Assembly: GCA_030838245.1 (NCBI GenBank)
Contig: JAUTXB010000191.1
Location: 1 to 11,005 of the forward strand
From: Acidimicrobiaceae bacterium
GTDB taxonomy: Bacteria; Actinomycetota; Acidimicrobiia; Acidimicrobiales; RAAP-2
DNA length: 11,005 nt
Reading direction: 5' to 3'
This document shows positions 1-6,700 of this stretch, in pieces (positions within the stretch are counted from its first letter, which is position 1; the number at the start of each line of letters is the position of its first letter). The notes under the pieces were generated by a model, which did no database searches, was not told the DNA's origin, and was given only the letters and a program-made list of their open reading frames with translations. The translations under genes and the position numbers were made by a program.

Positions 1-52
1 CGAGCAGGACCTCGATCGCTGGTTCCCGCTCTGGGACCTCCCCGTCGGCTGA
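1..52 (+). CDS. C-terminal end of a truncated plus-strand gene, function unknown
   Basis: An open frame runs from the window edge (first full codon at base 2) to a TGA at 50-52. It encodes the last 16 residues of a protein, EQDLDRWFPLWDLPVG. No function can be assigned from so short a tail. That it is a real gene end is suggested by a strong hairpin 20 bases after the stop and by the convergent gene that follows. The rest of the gene lies outside the window. Confidence 0.45.
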   Translation, partial: EQDLDRWFPLWDLPVG

Positions 53-72
53 GGGCCCGAGCCTTCCGCCGG

Positions 73-92
73 GCTGCTGAGCCTTCAGCAGC
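73..92. terminator. Hairpin between convergent genes, probable bidirectional terminator
   Basis: GCTGCTGA (73-80) and TCAGCAGC (85-92) form a perfect 8-bp stem with a 4-base loop. It lies between the plus-strand stop at 52 and the minus-strand stop at 99. There is no clear T tract, only gttgtcct on the plus side, so intrinsic termination may be weak. The symmetry and position suit a shared terminator for both genes. The heptamer AGCCTTC recurs at about 20-bp intervals here (59, 80, 101), and the last copy makes a small extra stem around the stop of the minus-strand gene. Confidence 0.5.
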
Positions 93-98
93 GTTGTC

Positions 99-410
99 CT
101 AGCCTTCGGCTGGAATGCCCTCCCGGACGACGGCGATCTGTTTGGCCAGCTCGATGTCCCGTCGGGTGATCCCCCCCGAGTCGTGGGTGGTGAGGGCCAA
201 GGTGACAGTGTTCCAGCGGATGTCGATGTCCGGATGGTGGTCGGCCGCTTCGGCCAGCGCACCGACGGCGTTCACGTAGGCCAGGGCGCCGGCAAACCCC
301 TGGCATTTGGTGGTCCGGACCAGGAGGTCGCCCTCGAGGGCCCACCCGGTGCCCGCCAGCTCCTCGAGACCCGAGGCGATCTCGGCTTCGGTCAGGACCG
401 TATCGCGCAT
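99..410 (-). CDS. Pterin-4-alpha-carbinolamine dehydratase-like protein
   Basis: This 103-residue protein matches the pterin carbinolamine dehydratase (PCD/DCoH) family over its whole length, the normal size for a single-domain member. It carries the family core HHP at residues 58-60, then DIDIRWNTVTLALTTH with His76, and Asp85 in TRRDIELA. These align with the active-site His-His-His-Asp set of the mammalian enzyme. Family members dehydrate 4a-hydroxytetrahydropterin to recycle the cofactor of aromatic amino acid hydroxylases; many bacterial members have no assigned role. The ATG at 408-410 is preferred: it begins one base after the cyp142 stop, and GGAG lies seven bases upstream inside the end of cyp142. 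A TTG at 420-422 would add four residues. The tight spacing implies co-translation with cyp142. No aromatic hydroxylase is present in the window, so its substrate here is unknown. Confidence 0.88.
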   Translation of the reverse strand: MRDTVLTEAEIASGLEELAGTGWALEGDLLVRTTKCQGFAGALAYVNAVGALAEAADHHPDIDIRWNTVTLALTTHDSGGITRRDIELAKQIAVVREGIPAEG

Positions 411-411
411 C

Positions 412-1617
412 TCAGGCTCCAATCGGCTGACTGGGGGTGAACGTCACGGGCATCTCGTCGTACCCCGACACGAAGTTGGCCGCCCGTTTGGGTGGTTCGC
501 CGTCGGCAGACAGGGCCAGGTCGGGTAGCCGGGTCAAGAGGCGGTCGAACATGACCGAGAGCTCCAATCGGGCCAACCGGTTGCCCAGGCAGAAATGAGC
601 CCCGAACCCGAAGGCCACGTGGTCGTTGGGCTGCCGCTCGATGTCGAAGCGCTCGGGATCCTCGAACACGGCCTCGTCCCGATTGGCCGCCGGGTAGAGC
701 AGCAGCAGCTTCTGGCCCTTTTGCACAGTCTCGCCGTGCAGCTCCACGTCGCGTGTGGCCGTCCGGCACATGTTCTTTATGGGCGAGACCCACCGGAGCA
801 TCTCCTCCACGGCCAGGAGCATCTTGGACCGGTCGGCCCGGAGTGCCTCCAGCTGATCAGGATGGTGCAACAGCTCGTACATGCCCCCGCTGATCACGTG
901 ACGCGTGGTCTCGTCGCCACCGATGAGGATGAGGAGCGACTCGTGGACCAGGGATGAGTCATCCAGCTGATCGCCGTCGATGTCGGCATGCACCAACGTC
1001 CCGATCAGGTCGTCGACCCCTCCGCTCTGGCGCCGATCCTCTATGACGTTGGTGCAGTACTCCGTGTAGTCGAGGAACGCGCCGGCCGAGGCCTCAATCA
1101 CCTTGGGATCGGGGGACCCGAGCGCCTTGAGCATGTCGTCGGACCAACGCAACAGGTCGTCTCGGTCCTGGGGGGCCACCCCGAGCATGTTGCCGATCAC
1201 GATCATGGGTAACGGGGCGGCGATGTCCCGCACGAAATCGGCGCTGCCCCGCTCGCACACGCCGTCGATGATCTGGTCACAGATCGACCGGATGGACTCC
1301 TCGCCCTCCTTGATGCGCTTGGGCGTGAATCCCTCGCTGACCAGCCGGCGGCGACGAAAGTGCTCCGGCGCGTCCATGTCGATCATCATGGGCAACGGGC
1401 CCGAGTCGGGCCGGATGCCTCCGGCGTTGGAGAACGTGTCGGGGTCCTTGGAGATCTCTTTGATGTCGGCGTGGCGGGTGATACCCCAGACGCCGGCGTC
1501 CTCGTCGAAGTAGGCAGGGGCGTTGTCGCGCATCCAGGCAAAGGCCGGGAATGGATTGCCTCCGTAAAACTGCCCGTCGACCAGGTTGATCTCGATGTCA
1601 GCGGGTGGTCGGGTCAC
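412..1617 (-). CDS. cyp142: Cytochrome P450, CYP142-like steroid C26(27)-monooxygenase
   Basis: A complete 401-residue soluble bacterial P450. The I-helix motif GGDETT is at 233-238, the K-helix ExxR is Glu272-Arg275, PERF is at 321-324, and the haem loop FGFGAHFCLG at 336-345 places the axial thiolate at Cys343. Several stretches match M. tuberculosis CYP142 as remembered: FSNAGGIRPD, LPMMIDMD, LLILIGGDETTRH, FGFGxHFCLGN and ANFVSG. CYP142 oxidises the terminal side-chain methyl of cholesterol or cholest-4-en-3-one to the alcohol and acid, opening the side chain to CoA activation; it uses ferredoxin and ferredoxin reductase, neither of which is seen here. The start is GTG at 1615-1617, with GGAGG six bases upstream (1624-1628). 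Upstream lies a KstR-like dyad, which fits control by sterol availability. The stop is followed one base later by the dehydratase-like gene. Family assignment is firm; the exact substrate is inferred. Confidence 0.92.
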   Translation of the reverse strand: MTRPPADIEINLVDGQFYGGNPFPAFAWMRDNAPAYFDEDAGVWGITRHADIKEISKDPDTFSNAGGIRPDSGPLPMMIDMDAPEHFRRRRLVSEGFTPKRIKEGEESIRSICDQIIDGVCERGSADFVRDIAAPLPMIVIGNMLGVAPQDRDDLLRWSDDMLKALGSPDPKVIEASAGAFLDYTEYCTNVIEDRRQSGGVDDLIGTLVHADIDGDQLDDSSLVHESLLILIGGDETTRHVISGGMYELLHHPDQLEALRADRSKMLLAVEEMLRWVSPIKNMCRTATRDVELHGETVQKGQKLLLLYPAANRDEAVFEDPERFDIERQPNDHVAFGFGAHFCLGNRLARLELSVMFDRLLTRLPDLALSADGEPPKRAANFVSGYDEMPVTFTPSQPIGA

Positions 1618-1657
1618 GATGCTCCTCCGTGTCGCGGACTGGGGTGCAGGCCAGTGA

Positions 1658-1667
1658 GAACACGTTC
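1658..1667. promoter_or_regulatory. KstR-like operator dyad upstream of cyp142
   Basis: GAACACGTTC is a perfect inverted repeat (GAAC-N2-GTTC) located 41-50 bases upstream of the cyp142 GTG. It matches the core of the published KstR motif TnnAACnnGTTnnA, the TetR-family repressor site of cholesterol genes in mycobacteria and rhodococci. The outer T and A of that motif are not conserved here. The dyad directly abuts a candidate -10 hexamer at 1668-1673 and would cover the expected transcription start, a good place for a repressor. No kstR gene is in the window. Confidence 0.55.
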
Positions 1668-1673
1668 ACCCTA
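1668..1673 (-). promoter_or_regulatory. Candidate -10 element for cyp142
   Basis: Read on the minus strand, TAGGGT fits the actinobacterial -10 pattern TAnnnT. A start about seven bases downstream would fall inside the KstR-like dyad and give a leader of roughly 45 bases before the cyp142 GTG. No recognisable -35 hexamer is found at 16-18 bases; that position is occupied by a 14-bp tandem repeat. Confidence 0.33.
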
Positions 1674-1674
1674 C

Positions 1675-1703
1675 GTCGTCCCCGAGCCGTCGTCCCCGAG
1701 CCG
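1675..1703. repeat. Tandem 14-bp direct repeat in the cyp142 upstream region
   Basis: The unit GTCGTCCCCGAGCC occurs twice head to tail without a mismatch (1675-1688 and 1689-1702), and the first base of a third unit follows. It is non-coding, between the NUDIX stop and cyp142, and covers the expected -35 region of the cyp142 promoter. It could be an activator site or simple slippage. Confidence 0.7.
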
Positions 1704-1749
1704 ACAGGCGATGGCCACGTGGATCCCCGGCGGGACCCACCTCTGCAGA

Positions 1750-2220
1750 TCAAAGGGCCGGGCCGAGCCCGGGGAGCCGGTCGAGGAGCTCCGCTTGGGC
1801 AGCAACGAGCTTCTCGCCCGCAACTCCGATTGAGAACCACTCAGCCCGGTCCACCTCGGGAAACGATTGGCGTTGCCCGGAGCGTGGCGGCCACTCGATC
1901 TCGAACTGATTCGACGCGATGTGGGAGGCGTCGAAGTCGCCCTCGACAGCCCAGGCCCGTACTCGCTTTCCGCTGGCCTGGGTAATCTCGCCGAGGTCGA
2001 TCCGGATGCCATCGGGCGCCCGGCGCCCCAGCTCCTCGGCGAATTCTCGTTCGGCCACGGCGGACGGTTCTTCGCCCTCCTCGATCTCACCTTTGGGGAT
2101 GGACCACGCTCCCCTATCCTTCCGGGACCAGTAGGGCCCACCGGGATGGACCAGCAGTACTTCGGGGTCGCCGTCGGCGCCTCGGCGGAACAGTAGGAGT
2201 CCGGCACTGTGCGCGACCAT
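1750..2220 (-). CDS. NUDIX hydrolase
   Basis: A 156-residue NUDIX protein. The Nudix box is complete at residues 44-66 (GEIEEGE, then REFAEELG), fitting GX5EX7REUXEEXGU except for Arg66 at the final hydrophobic position. The glutamates of REFAEELG bind the divalent metal used to hydrolyse nucleoside diphosphates linked to other groups. The flanking sequence AGLLLFRR, VLLVHPGGPYW and GAWSIPKGE resembles the small predicted NTP pyrophosphohydrolase group (COG4119-like) rather than MutT proper; the substrate is not predictable. The start is ATG at 2218-2220 with only a weak GACGGG-like ribosome site. It lies 51 bases after fumC in the same direction, so it may be read through from fumC. Nothing in its sequence ties it to sterol metabolism. 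Confidence 0.88.
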   Translation of the reverse strand: MVAHSAGLLLFRRGADGDPEVLLVHPGGPYWSRKDRGAWSIPKGEIEEGEEPSAVAEREFAEELGRRAPDGIRIDLGEITQASGKRVRAWAVEGDFDASHIASNQFEIEWPPRSGQRQSFPEVDRAEWFSIGVAGEKLVAAQAELLDRLPGLGPAL

Positions 2221-2244
2221 GCCCGTCGAGCCGCTCAGCCTGCG

Positions 2245-2284
2245 ATCAGGTTCATCGATGGGCCATCAGGTTCAGGGGTGGGTC
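2245..2284. repeat. Imperfect 20-bp tandem duplication at the fumC stop
   Basis: Two adjacent 20-bp units begin ATCAGGTTCA (2245 and 2265). The first ten bases are identical and six of the next ten agree. The right-hand copy contains the fumC stop codon (2272-2274, minus strand) and the left-hand copy lies in the fumC-NUDIX gap. It looks like a small local duplication of the gene end. Confidence 0.5.
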
Positions 2285-3657
2285 ATCGACTCGGGGCGAA
2301 CCGCCTTGTCGAACTGCTCACCGGTCAGGAGCCCGAGCTCGACGGCGGCCTCGCGCAAGGTGGTGCCCTCCTGATGGGCTTTCTTCGCCACCTTGGCGGC
2401 GTTGTCGTAGCCGATCAGAGGGTTGAGGGCGGTGACCAACATGAGCGAATTGTTGAGGTTCTGGCGGATGCGTTCCTCGTTCGGTTCCAGACCCACCACG
2501 CAGAATCGGGTAAAGGAGTCCGACGCCTCGGTAAGCAGGTCCACCGAGTGCAAGAAGTTGTGGATGATGACCGGCTTGGCCACGTTCAGTTCCAGGTTGC
2601 CCCGTCCGCCGGCCATGGCGATAGCCGTATCGTTCCCGTGGACCTGGATGCAGACCATGATCATCGCTTCGCTCTGGGTCGGGTTGACCTTTCCCGGCAT
2701 GATGGACGATCCGGGCTCGTTCTCGGGCAGGCTCAGCTCTCCCAGGCCGGAGCGCGGGCCCGAGCCCAACCAGCGGATGTCATCGGCGACCTTGATCAGG
2801 GAGACGGCGAGGGTGCGCAGGGCGCCGCTGGCGGCGACGAAGGCATCGTGGGCGGCCAAGGCGGCGAACTTGTTGGGGGCGGACACGAACGGGAGACCGG
2901 TGATCTCGGCGATGGTCTCGGCCACTCGGTCGCCGAACTCGGGATGGGTGTTCAGCCCCGTCCCCACCGCCGTCCCTCCCGCAGCCAGTTCGTAGAGGTC
3001 GGCCAGCGAGTGCTCGATGCGCCTCAGGTCGGCGTCGAGTTGGGCCACGTACCCCGAGAACTCCTGGCCCAGGGTCAAGGGCACGGCATCCATTAGGTGG
3101 GTACGCCCGATCTTGGTGATGTCGGCGAAGGCCTCGGACTTTGCCGCCAGGGCGTCACGGAGGTGGCGGATGGCCGGCAGCAGGCGATGAGTGAGCTCTT
3201 CTACGGCGGCGATGTGCATGGCCGTTGGAAACGTGTCGTTCGACGACTGGGACATGTTGACGTCATCGTTGGGGTGGATCGGGTCCTTTGAGCCCTGCAC
3301 GCCTCCGGCCAGCTCGATGGCTCGATTGGAGATGACCTCATTGGCGTTCATGTTGCTCTGGGTGCCGCTGCCTGTCTGCCACACACTGAGAGGAAAGTGC
3401 TCGTCGAGCTTGCCGTCCGAAACCTCGCGGGCGGCGGTCACGATGAGCTCGGCCTTCTCGGCCGAGAGCTTGCCCAGGTCGGCGTTGACTCGGGCCGATG
3501 CCTCTTTGAGGATGCCGATGGCCCGGATCAGCGGCTCAGGCATGTGATCGTCGCCGATGGGGAAATGAACGAGCGAACGTGCCGTCTGTGCGCCGTAGTA
3601 CCGGTCGGACGGCACCTCGATGGCGCCCATGCTGTCGGTTTCTGTGCGCATGGCCAT
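2272..3657 (-). CDS. fumC: Class II fumarate hydratase
   Basis: A 461-residue class II fumarase, the usual length, interconverting fumarate and L-malate in the TCA cycle as a cytosolic homotetramer. It shows [21 protein letters not shown] at 93-113, [14 protein letters not shown] at 128-141, GRTHLMDA with His187, and the signature [11 protein letters not shown] at 316-326 with the catalytic loop serine Ser318. These favour fumarase over aspartase or argininosuccinate lyase. The frame is open for 29 further codons upstream, but the ATG at 3655-3657 is chosen because GGAG lies six bases before it (3664-3667). A second ATG two codons later is 12 bases from that site. fumC is divergent from the PPOX oxidoreductase gene and 51 bases ahead of the NUDIX gene. 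It appears to be a housekeeping gene set among sterol genes; it could also help handle C4 acids from propionyl-CoA metabolism, but that is speculation. Confidence 0.95.
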   Translation of the reverse strand: MAMRTETDSMGAIEVPSDRYYGAQTARSLVHFPIGDDHMPEPLIRAIGILKEASARVNADLGKLSAEKAELIVTAAREVSDGKLDEHFPLSVWQTGSGTQSNMNANEVISNRAIELAGGVQGSKDPIHPNDDVNMSQSSNDTFPTAMHIAAVEELTHRLLPAIRHLRDALAAKSEAFADITKIGRTHLMDAVPLTLGQEFSGYVAQLDADLRRIEHSLADLYELAAGGTAVGTGLNTHPEFGDRVAETIAEITGLPFVSAPNKFAALAAHDAFVAASGALRTLAVSLIKVADDIRWLGSGPRSGLGELSLPENEPGSSIMPGKVNPTQSEAMIMVCIQVHGNDTAIAMAGGRGNLELNVAKPVIIHNFLHSVDLLTEASDSFTRFCVVGLEPNEERIRQNLNNSLMLVTALNPLIGYDNAAKVAKKAHQEGTTLREAAVELGLLTGEQFDKAVRPESMTHP

Positions 3658-3704
3658 GGCCAGCTCCTCTCGTTGATGGAATCCCCCAACGGTGCCGGGC
3701 GCTG

Positions 3705-3710
3705 ACCCTA
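3705..3710 (-). promoter_or_regulatory. Weak candidate -10 element for fumC
   Basis: TAGGGT on the minus strand fits TAnnnT and would give a leader of about 40 bases before the fumC ATG. It is the same hexamer found upstream of cyp142. There is no convincing -35 element, so this is a weak call. Confidence 0.22.
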
Positions 3711-3832
3711 CACGGATCGGACGACCTGTGGGATCTCGGCACATGACGAGGCTGGTGGGCCCGAGGTGGCACGCCGGACGGGGGCCTCACCTCGACCAAC
3801 CGATCGACCTAAGCTGAACATAGTCCCCGCAT

Positions 3833-3856
3833 CGATCTACAGGTCACGATCTACAG
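3833..3856. repeat. Direct repeat pair in the fumC / oxidoreductase divergent region
   Basis: CGATCTACAG occurs twice (3833-3842 and 3847-3856), separated by four bases, 70-93 bases upstream of the plus-strand oxidoreductase start. The 268-bp divergent region 3658-3925 also holds a 7-bp inverted repeat, CGAGGTG (3762-3768) and CACCTCG (3788-3794). No sigma-type -35/-10 pair for the plus strand stands out. The repeats may be a regulator site, with no known match. Confidence 0.45.
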
Positions 3857-3925
3857 ACGACATCTGGCCCTGCAACGGATCCGTCGGCGACGCCTCCGAA
3901 TGCAACCTCGACAAAGGAGTCCTCA

Positions 3926-4333
3926 ATGGCAGAAGCTCTGACCAAGGCAGCACGCGCCCTCATTGGCCGGCCCATCATCGCCAGCGTTGCCACTGTCAGC
4001 CACGACGACAAACCACAGCTCACGCCGGTCTGGATCGACCTCGACGGTGATGACATCGTCTTCAACACAGCCAAGGGCCGGGCCAAGCAGGCCAACCTGG
4101 AGCGCAACCCCAACGTTGCCGTCTCGGTCGTCGATCCCGATAACGCCTACAACGTCGTGGTCGTTCGAGGAGTTGCCGAGTCCACCGAAGTCGGAGCCGA
4201 TGAGCACATCGACGCGCTGGCCAAGAAGTACCTAGGCGTGGACAAGTACCCCATGCGTATACGCGGTGAGCAGCGGCTGAAGTACCGGGTCCGGGCGGAT
4301 CACATCGTGATGCAGCCCACCGACGAGGCCTAG
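3926..4333 (+). CDS. PPOX-class (FDOR-B-like) F420-dependent oxidoreductase
   Basis: A 135-residue protein of the split beta-barrel pyridoxamine 5'-phosphate oxidase-like superfamily, similar to the mycobacterial Rv1155 type. Recognisable blocks are IGRPIIASVATVSHDDKPQLTPVWIDLDGDDIVFNT (13-48), the basic GRAKQANLERNPNVAVSVVD (51-70), which in this family lines the F420 phosphate/polyglutamate site, and the terminal LKYRVRADHI. Such enzymes use reduced F420 for hydride transfer to unsaturated small molecules; the natural substrate of this one is unknown. AAAGGAG at 3913-3919, six bases before the ATG, is the best ribosome site in the window. It is the only complete plus-strand gene, divergent from fumC and convergent with the steroid operon. 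F420 rather than FMN use is inferred from family resemblance. Confidence 0.87.
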   Translation: MAEALTKAARALIGRPIIASVATVSHDDKPQLTPVWIDLDGDDIVFNTAKGRAKQANLERNPNVAVSVVDPDNAYNVVVVRGVAESTEVGADEHIDALAKKYLGVDKYPMRIRGEQRLKYRVRADHIVMQPTDEA

Positions 4334-4339
4334 CGAGCC

Positions 4340-4370
4340 GGGGCGGCGCCTGTTCATCTGCAAACGCCCC
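4340..4370. terminator. Possible bidirectional terminator between convergent genes
   Basis: GGGGCG (4340-4345) and CGCCCC (4365-4370) can pair across a 19-base loop in the 51-bp gap between the plus-strand stop at 4333 and the minus-strand stop at 4385. A second, wider pairing, CTGTTCA (4350-4356) with TGAACAG (4390-4396), and the near-palindrome GGTGAGTCACC (4379-4389) overlap the end of the LLM gene. No T run follows either stem, so the call rests on position and symmetry. Confidence 0.3.
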
Positions 4371-4384
4371 ACCCACAGGGTGAG

Positions 4385-5440
4385 TCACCTGAACAGAGAG
4401 CGCAGGGTCCTGCCGGCCAGCTCCACCAACTCGAGCTCGTGGGCGTCGACCATGGTCAACACCAACCCGTCGACTCCCACGTCGAGCAGCTCGCCGACCT
4501 GATTGGCGACGGCGTCGGGCGATCCCACCACGGCATTGGCCCGATGCCCCGGGTCCCTCGGGTCCCCCTTGTCGGACCCAGGCAGCCGACCCAGACGTCG
4601 AGCGGCCTCGACCTCGGTCGGGGCGATGACCAACGTCCCCACCCCAATCCGGGAGATCGACGCCGGGTCCCGCCCAACGTCGTCACAGTGGCGATCGAGG
4701 GCGGTGAGCGATTCACCGACCGACTCCAGGTTGCCCTCGATGGTGACAGCGTCCCCGTAGCGCGCCACGAGCTCGAGTACATCGTCGTCCTCGCCGCCAC
4801 CGACCAGGATGGGGATACCTCCGGCACGAACAGGTCGAGGGCGGTTGTCGGCCTGTTCGACCCGGTAGTACTGCCCCTCGAAGGTCGGGGACTCTTCGGT
4901 GAACATGGCCCGGCAGATCCCCAGTCCCTCGGCCAGGCGGTCCAGTCGCTCATGCCCGGGCCCCGGATGGCCCCCCACTGGTGAAGGCGGCTGTTGCCCG
5001 GTGTCGTCGCCAGCACCGCCCGTCCCACCGACGGCGCTGGTCACGCCCTCGTCACCGACTCCACCCATCCCAAGGCCGAGAACGGCCCGGCCCCCCGAAA
5101 GTACATCGAGCGCGGTCACGATCTTGGCCAGCACTGCCGGATTGCGAGTGGTGATCGGTGTCACAAGCGCCCCCAGGCTGACCGTCTGGGTGCGGGTGGC
5201 CAGTGCACCGAGCACGGTGTACGCCTCGAAGGCAGGTGCATCTCGGGCCGAAGGAGAGATCTCTGCCCCCGACCGGTCGGTCACCCAGATCGAGTCGAAC
5301 CCCGAGCTCTCGGCCGTGACGGCGATATCGGCCATCCGCTCGAAGCTCCCAGCCTGCTCCCCACCGACCGCATCGGACAGGGCTGAGCTCGGGATGTGCA
5401 GCCCCACACAGGTGAGCACGCCGCGACCAGGATCAGTCAC
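4385..5440 (-). CDS. LLM-class oxidoreductase, probably F420-dependent, with Gly-rich insertion
   Basis: A 351-residue TIM-barrel enzyme of the luciferase-like monooxygenase superfamily. The N-terminal barrel includes TAESSGFDSIWVTDR (42-56), TQTVSLGALVTPITTRNPAVLAK (84-106) and LDVLSGGRAVLGLGMG (111-126). The later part has ERLDRLAEGLGICRAMF (164-180), FEGQYYRVE (187-195), IPILVGGG (209-216) and the C-terminal GSPDAVANQVGELLDVGVDGLVLT (306-329). This pattern is that of F420-dependent reductases/dehydrogenases. Residues about 127-162 are a Gly/Pro/Asp-rich low-complexity stretch where relatives have a short loop. The start is GTG at 5438-5440, overlapping the preceding gene's TGA as GTGA, so it is translationally coupled and last in the operon. 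It could correspond to the LLM gene at Rv3520c in the M. tuberculosis cluster, but orthology was not tested. Its substrate is unknown; a steroid intermediate is likely by context. Confidence 0.85.
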   Translation of the reverse strand: MTDPGRGVLTCVGLHIPSSALSDAVGGEQAGSFERMADIAVTAESSGFDSIWVTDRSGAEISPSARDAPAFEAYTVLGALATRTQTVSLGALVTPITTRNPAVLAKIVTALDVLSGGRAVLGLGMGGVGDEGVTSAVGGTGGAGDDTGQQPPSPVGGHPGPGHERLDRLAEGLGICRAMFTEESPTFEGQYYRVEQADNRPRPVRAGGIPILVGGGEDDDVLELVARYGDAVTIEGNLESVGESLTALDRHCDDVGRDPASISRIGVGTLVIAPTEVEAARRLGRLPGSDKGDPRDPGHRANAVVGSPDAVANQVGELLDVGVDGLVLTMVDAHELELVELAGRTLRSLFR

Positions 5441-6684
5441 ACCTGGGCGGCGGCAGGAATGACGTGCTCGGGAGCCGGGCGCGGCGGCGCCTTCCGGCTC
5501 AGCGCGGCGGCGACAGCGGGGGCCAGGCGCTCTGCCTTGGCCGCCTCGCGATCCGCCTCGGCCTCGTGGAACTCAGGCATGACCTCCCGAGCGAACAGCT
5601 CGAGCGATTCGCAGATGTGCTCGTGTTGGTTGCGGCCAGCCTGGCTCACCAGGATCAGCTGATCGATGCCGGCATCTGCATAGCTGCGGCACAGCTCGCG
5701 GATCTGCGATGGGGTGCCGATCGCTCCCCGAAGGGCACCGAGCCCGCCCTCGAGCAACTGGGCCCCCAACGGTTGGCCGGTCTGAGCGGCGACGTCGCGG
5801 TCAAAGCCCCACTGCGACCGGTTGCGGCCGAACTCATCCCAGACATTGGTGACACCGGGTGTGTGCTGACCGAAGACGTAGTAGTGAGCCAACGAGTACC
5901 CGAAGAAGTGCCCACCGTCGAGCCCCCGCTCGATGGCCGTCTCCTCATCCTCATGGCACATGAATGGCACGACGCAGGCCACCTGGGGATTGACAGCAAA
6001 TCCCCCGGGCACGCATTCCTCCGATGCGATGGTGGCGTAATAGTCGTCCACCCACGCCCTCGCCTCGCCCGGTTCGATGAACGAGAAGGACAGTGCCCCG
6101 ATGCCCTTGGTGGCGGCGAGATGGATCGTCTCTCGCCGGCTGCACGCCACCCACAAAGGTGGGTGCGGCTTTTGCAGGGGCTTGGGCACGACGTTGCGCG
6201 GCGGCATCGAGAGGTACTTACTCTCCCAACCGGCGAACGGTGTCTCGACCATCATGCGGGTGACCACATCGAGCGCTTCGGACCACTGCTCTCGCTTGGT
6301 CGCCCGATCGACGTTGAATCCATCCAGCTCAGCGGTGGAAGAGGACTCCCCGGTCCCGAACTCCACCCGCCCGTCGGAGACGAGATCGAGGGTGGCCACC
6401 CGTTCGGCCACTCGAGCCGAGTGGTTGAAACCCTGGGGCAGCTGGACAATCCCGTGACCCAGCCGGATCCGGCTCGTCCGCTGGCTGGCCGCTCCCAAGA
6501 ACACCTCGGGCGCACTGGAGTGGGAGTACTCCTCGAGGAAGTGGTGCTCGACCTCCCACATGAAGTCGATCCCGAGCCGGTCAGCCAGTTCAATCTGCTC
6601 GAGGGCATCGGTGAGCAGCCGATGCTCGGCGTCCTCGTCCCAAGGGCGGGGCAGCTGATGCTCGTAGAAGATCCCGAACTTCAC
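5437..6684 (-). CDS. Bacterial luciferase-like (LLM) flavin-dependent oxidoreductase
   Basis: A 415-residue LLM-family protein closer to the flavin-dependent luciferase/alkanal monooxygenase branch than its neighbour. It has the N-terminal strand MKFGIFYEHQ, the conserved EHHF at 46-49, RIRLGHGIVQLP (72-83), ERVATLDLVSDGRVEFGTGES (94-114), and PHPPLWVACSRRETIHLAATKGIGALSF (173-200). The last 40 residues are Ala/Pro/basic and likely disordered. Such enzymes activate oxygen with reduced FMN, often to oxidise aldehydes, ketones or alkenes. Here it follows the hydratase and aldolase-like genes, so a steroid aldehyde or ketone substrate is plausible but unproven. The start is GTG at 6682-6684 with GGGGGA three bases upstream, a rather short spacing; 53 bases separate it from the end of echA19. 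It ends in a GTGA overlap with the second LLM gene. Confidence 0.85.
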   Translation of the reverse strand: MKFGIFYEHQLPRPWDEDAEHRLLTDALEQIELADRLGIDFMWEVEHHFLEEYSHSSAPEVFLGAASQRTSRIRLGHGIVQLPQGFNHSARVAERVATLDLVSDGRVEFGTGESSSTAELDGFNVDRATKREQWSEALDVVTRMMVETPFAGWESKYLSMPPRNVVPKPLQKPHPPLWVACSRRETIHLAATKGIGALSFSFIEPGEARAWVDDYYATIASEECVPGGFAVNPQVACVVPFMCHEDEETAIERGLDGGHFFGYSLAHYYVFGQHTPGVTNVWDEFGRNRSQWGFDRDVAAQTGQPLGAQLLEGGLGALRGAIGTPSQIRELCRSYADAGIDQLILVSQAGRNQHEHICESLELFAREVMPEFHEAEADREAAKAERLAPAVAAALSRKAPPRPAPEHVIPAAAQV

Positions 6685-6687
6685 CGT

Positions 6688-6700
6688 TCCCCCAGGGGGA
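6688..6700. repeat. Palindrome over the ribosome site of the luciferase-like gene
   Basis: TCCCCCAGGGGGA is a perfect 6-bp inverted repeat around one central base. Its left arm, read on the minus strand, supplies the G-rich ribosome binding site of the luciferase-like gene that starts at 6684. Pairing of the arms in the mRNA could mask that site. It lies in the only non-overlapping junction of the six-gene operon. Confidence 0.45.

Noticed and set aside
2209..3096. 295-codon plus-strand open frame opposite fumC
   Set aside because: The minus strand encodes an unmistakable fumarase; the plus-strand translation shows no family features.
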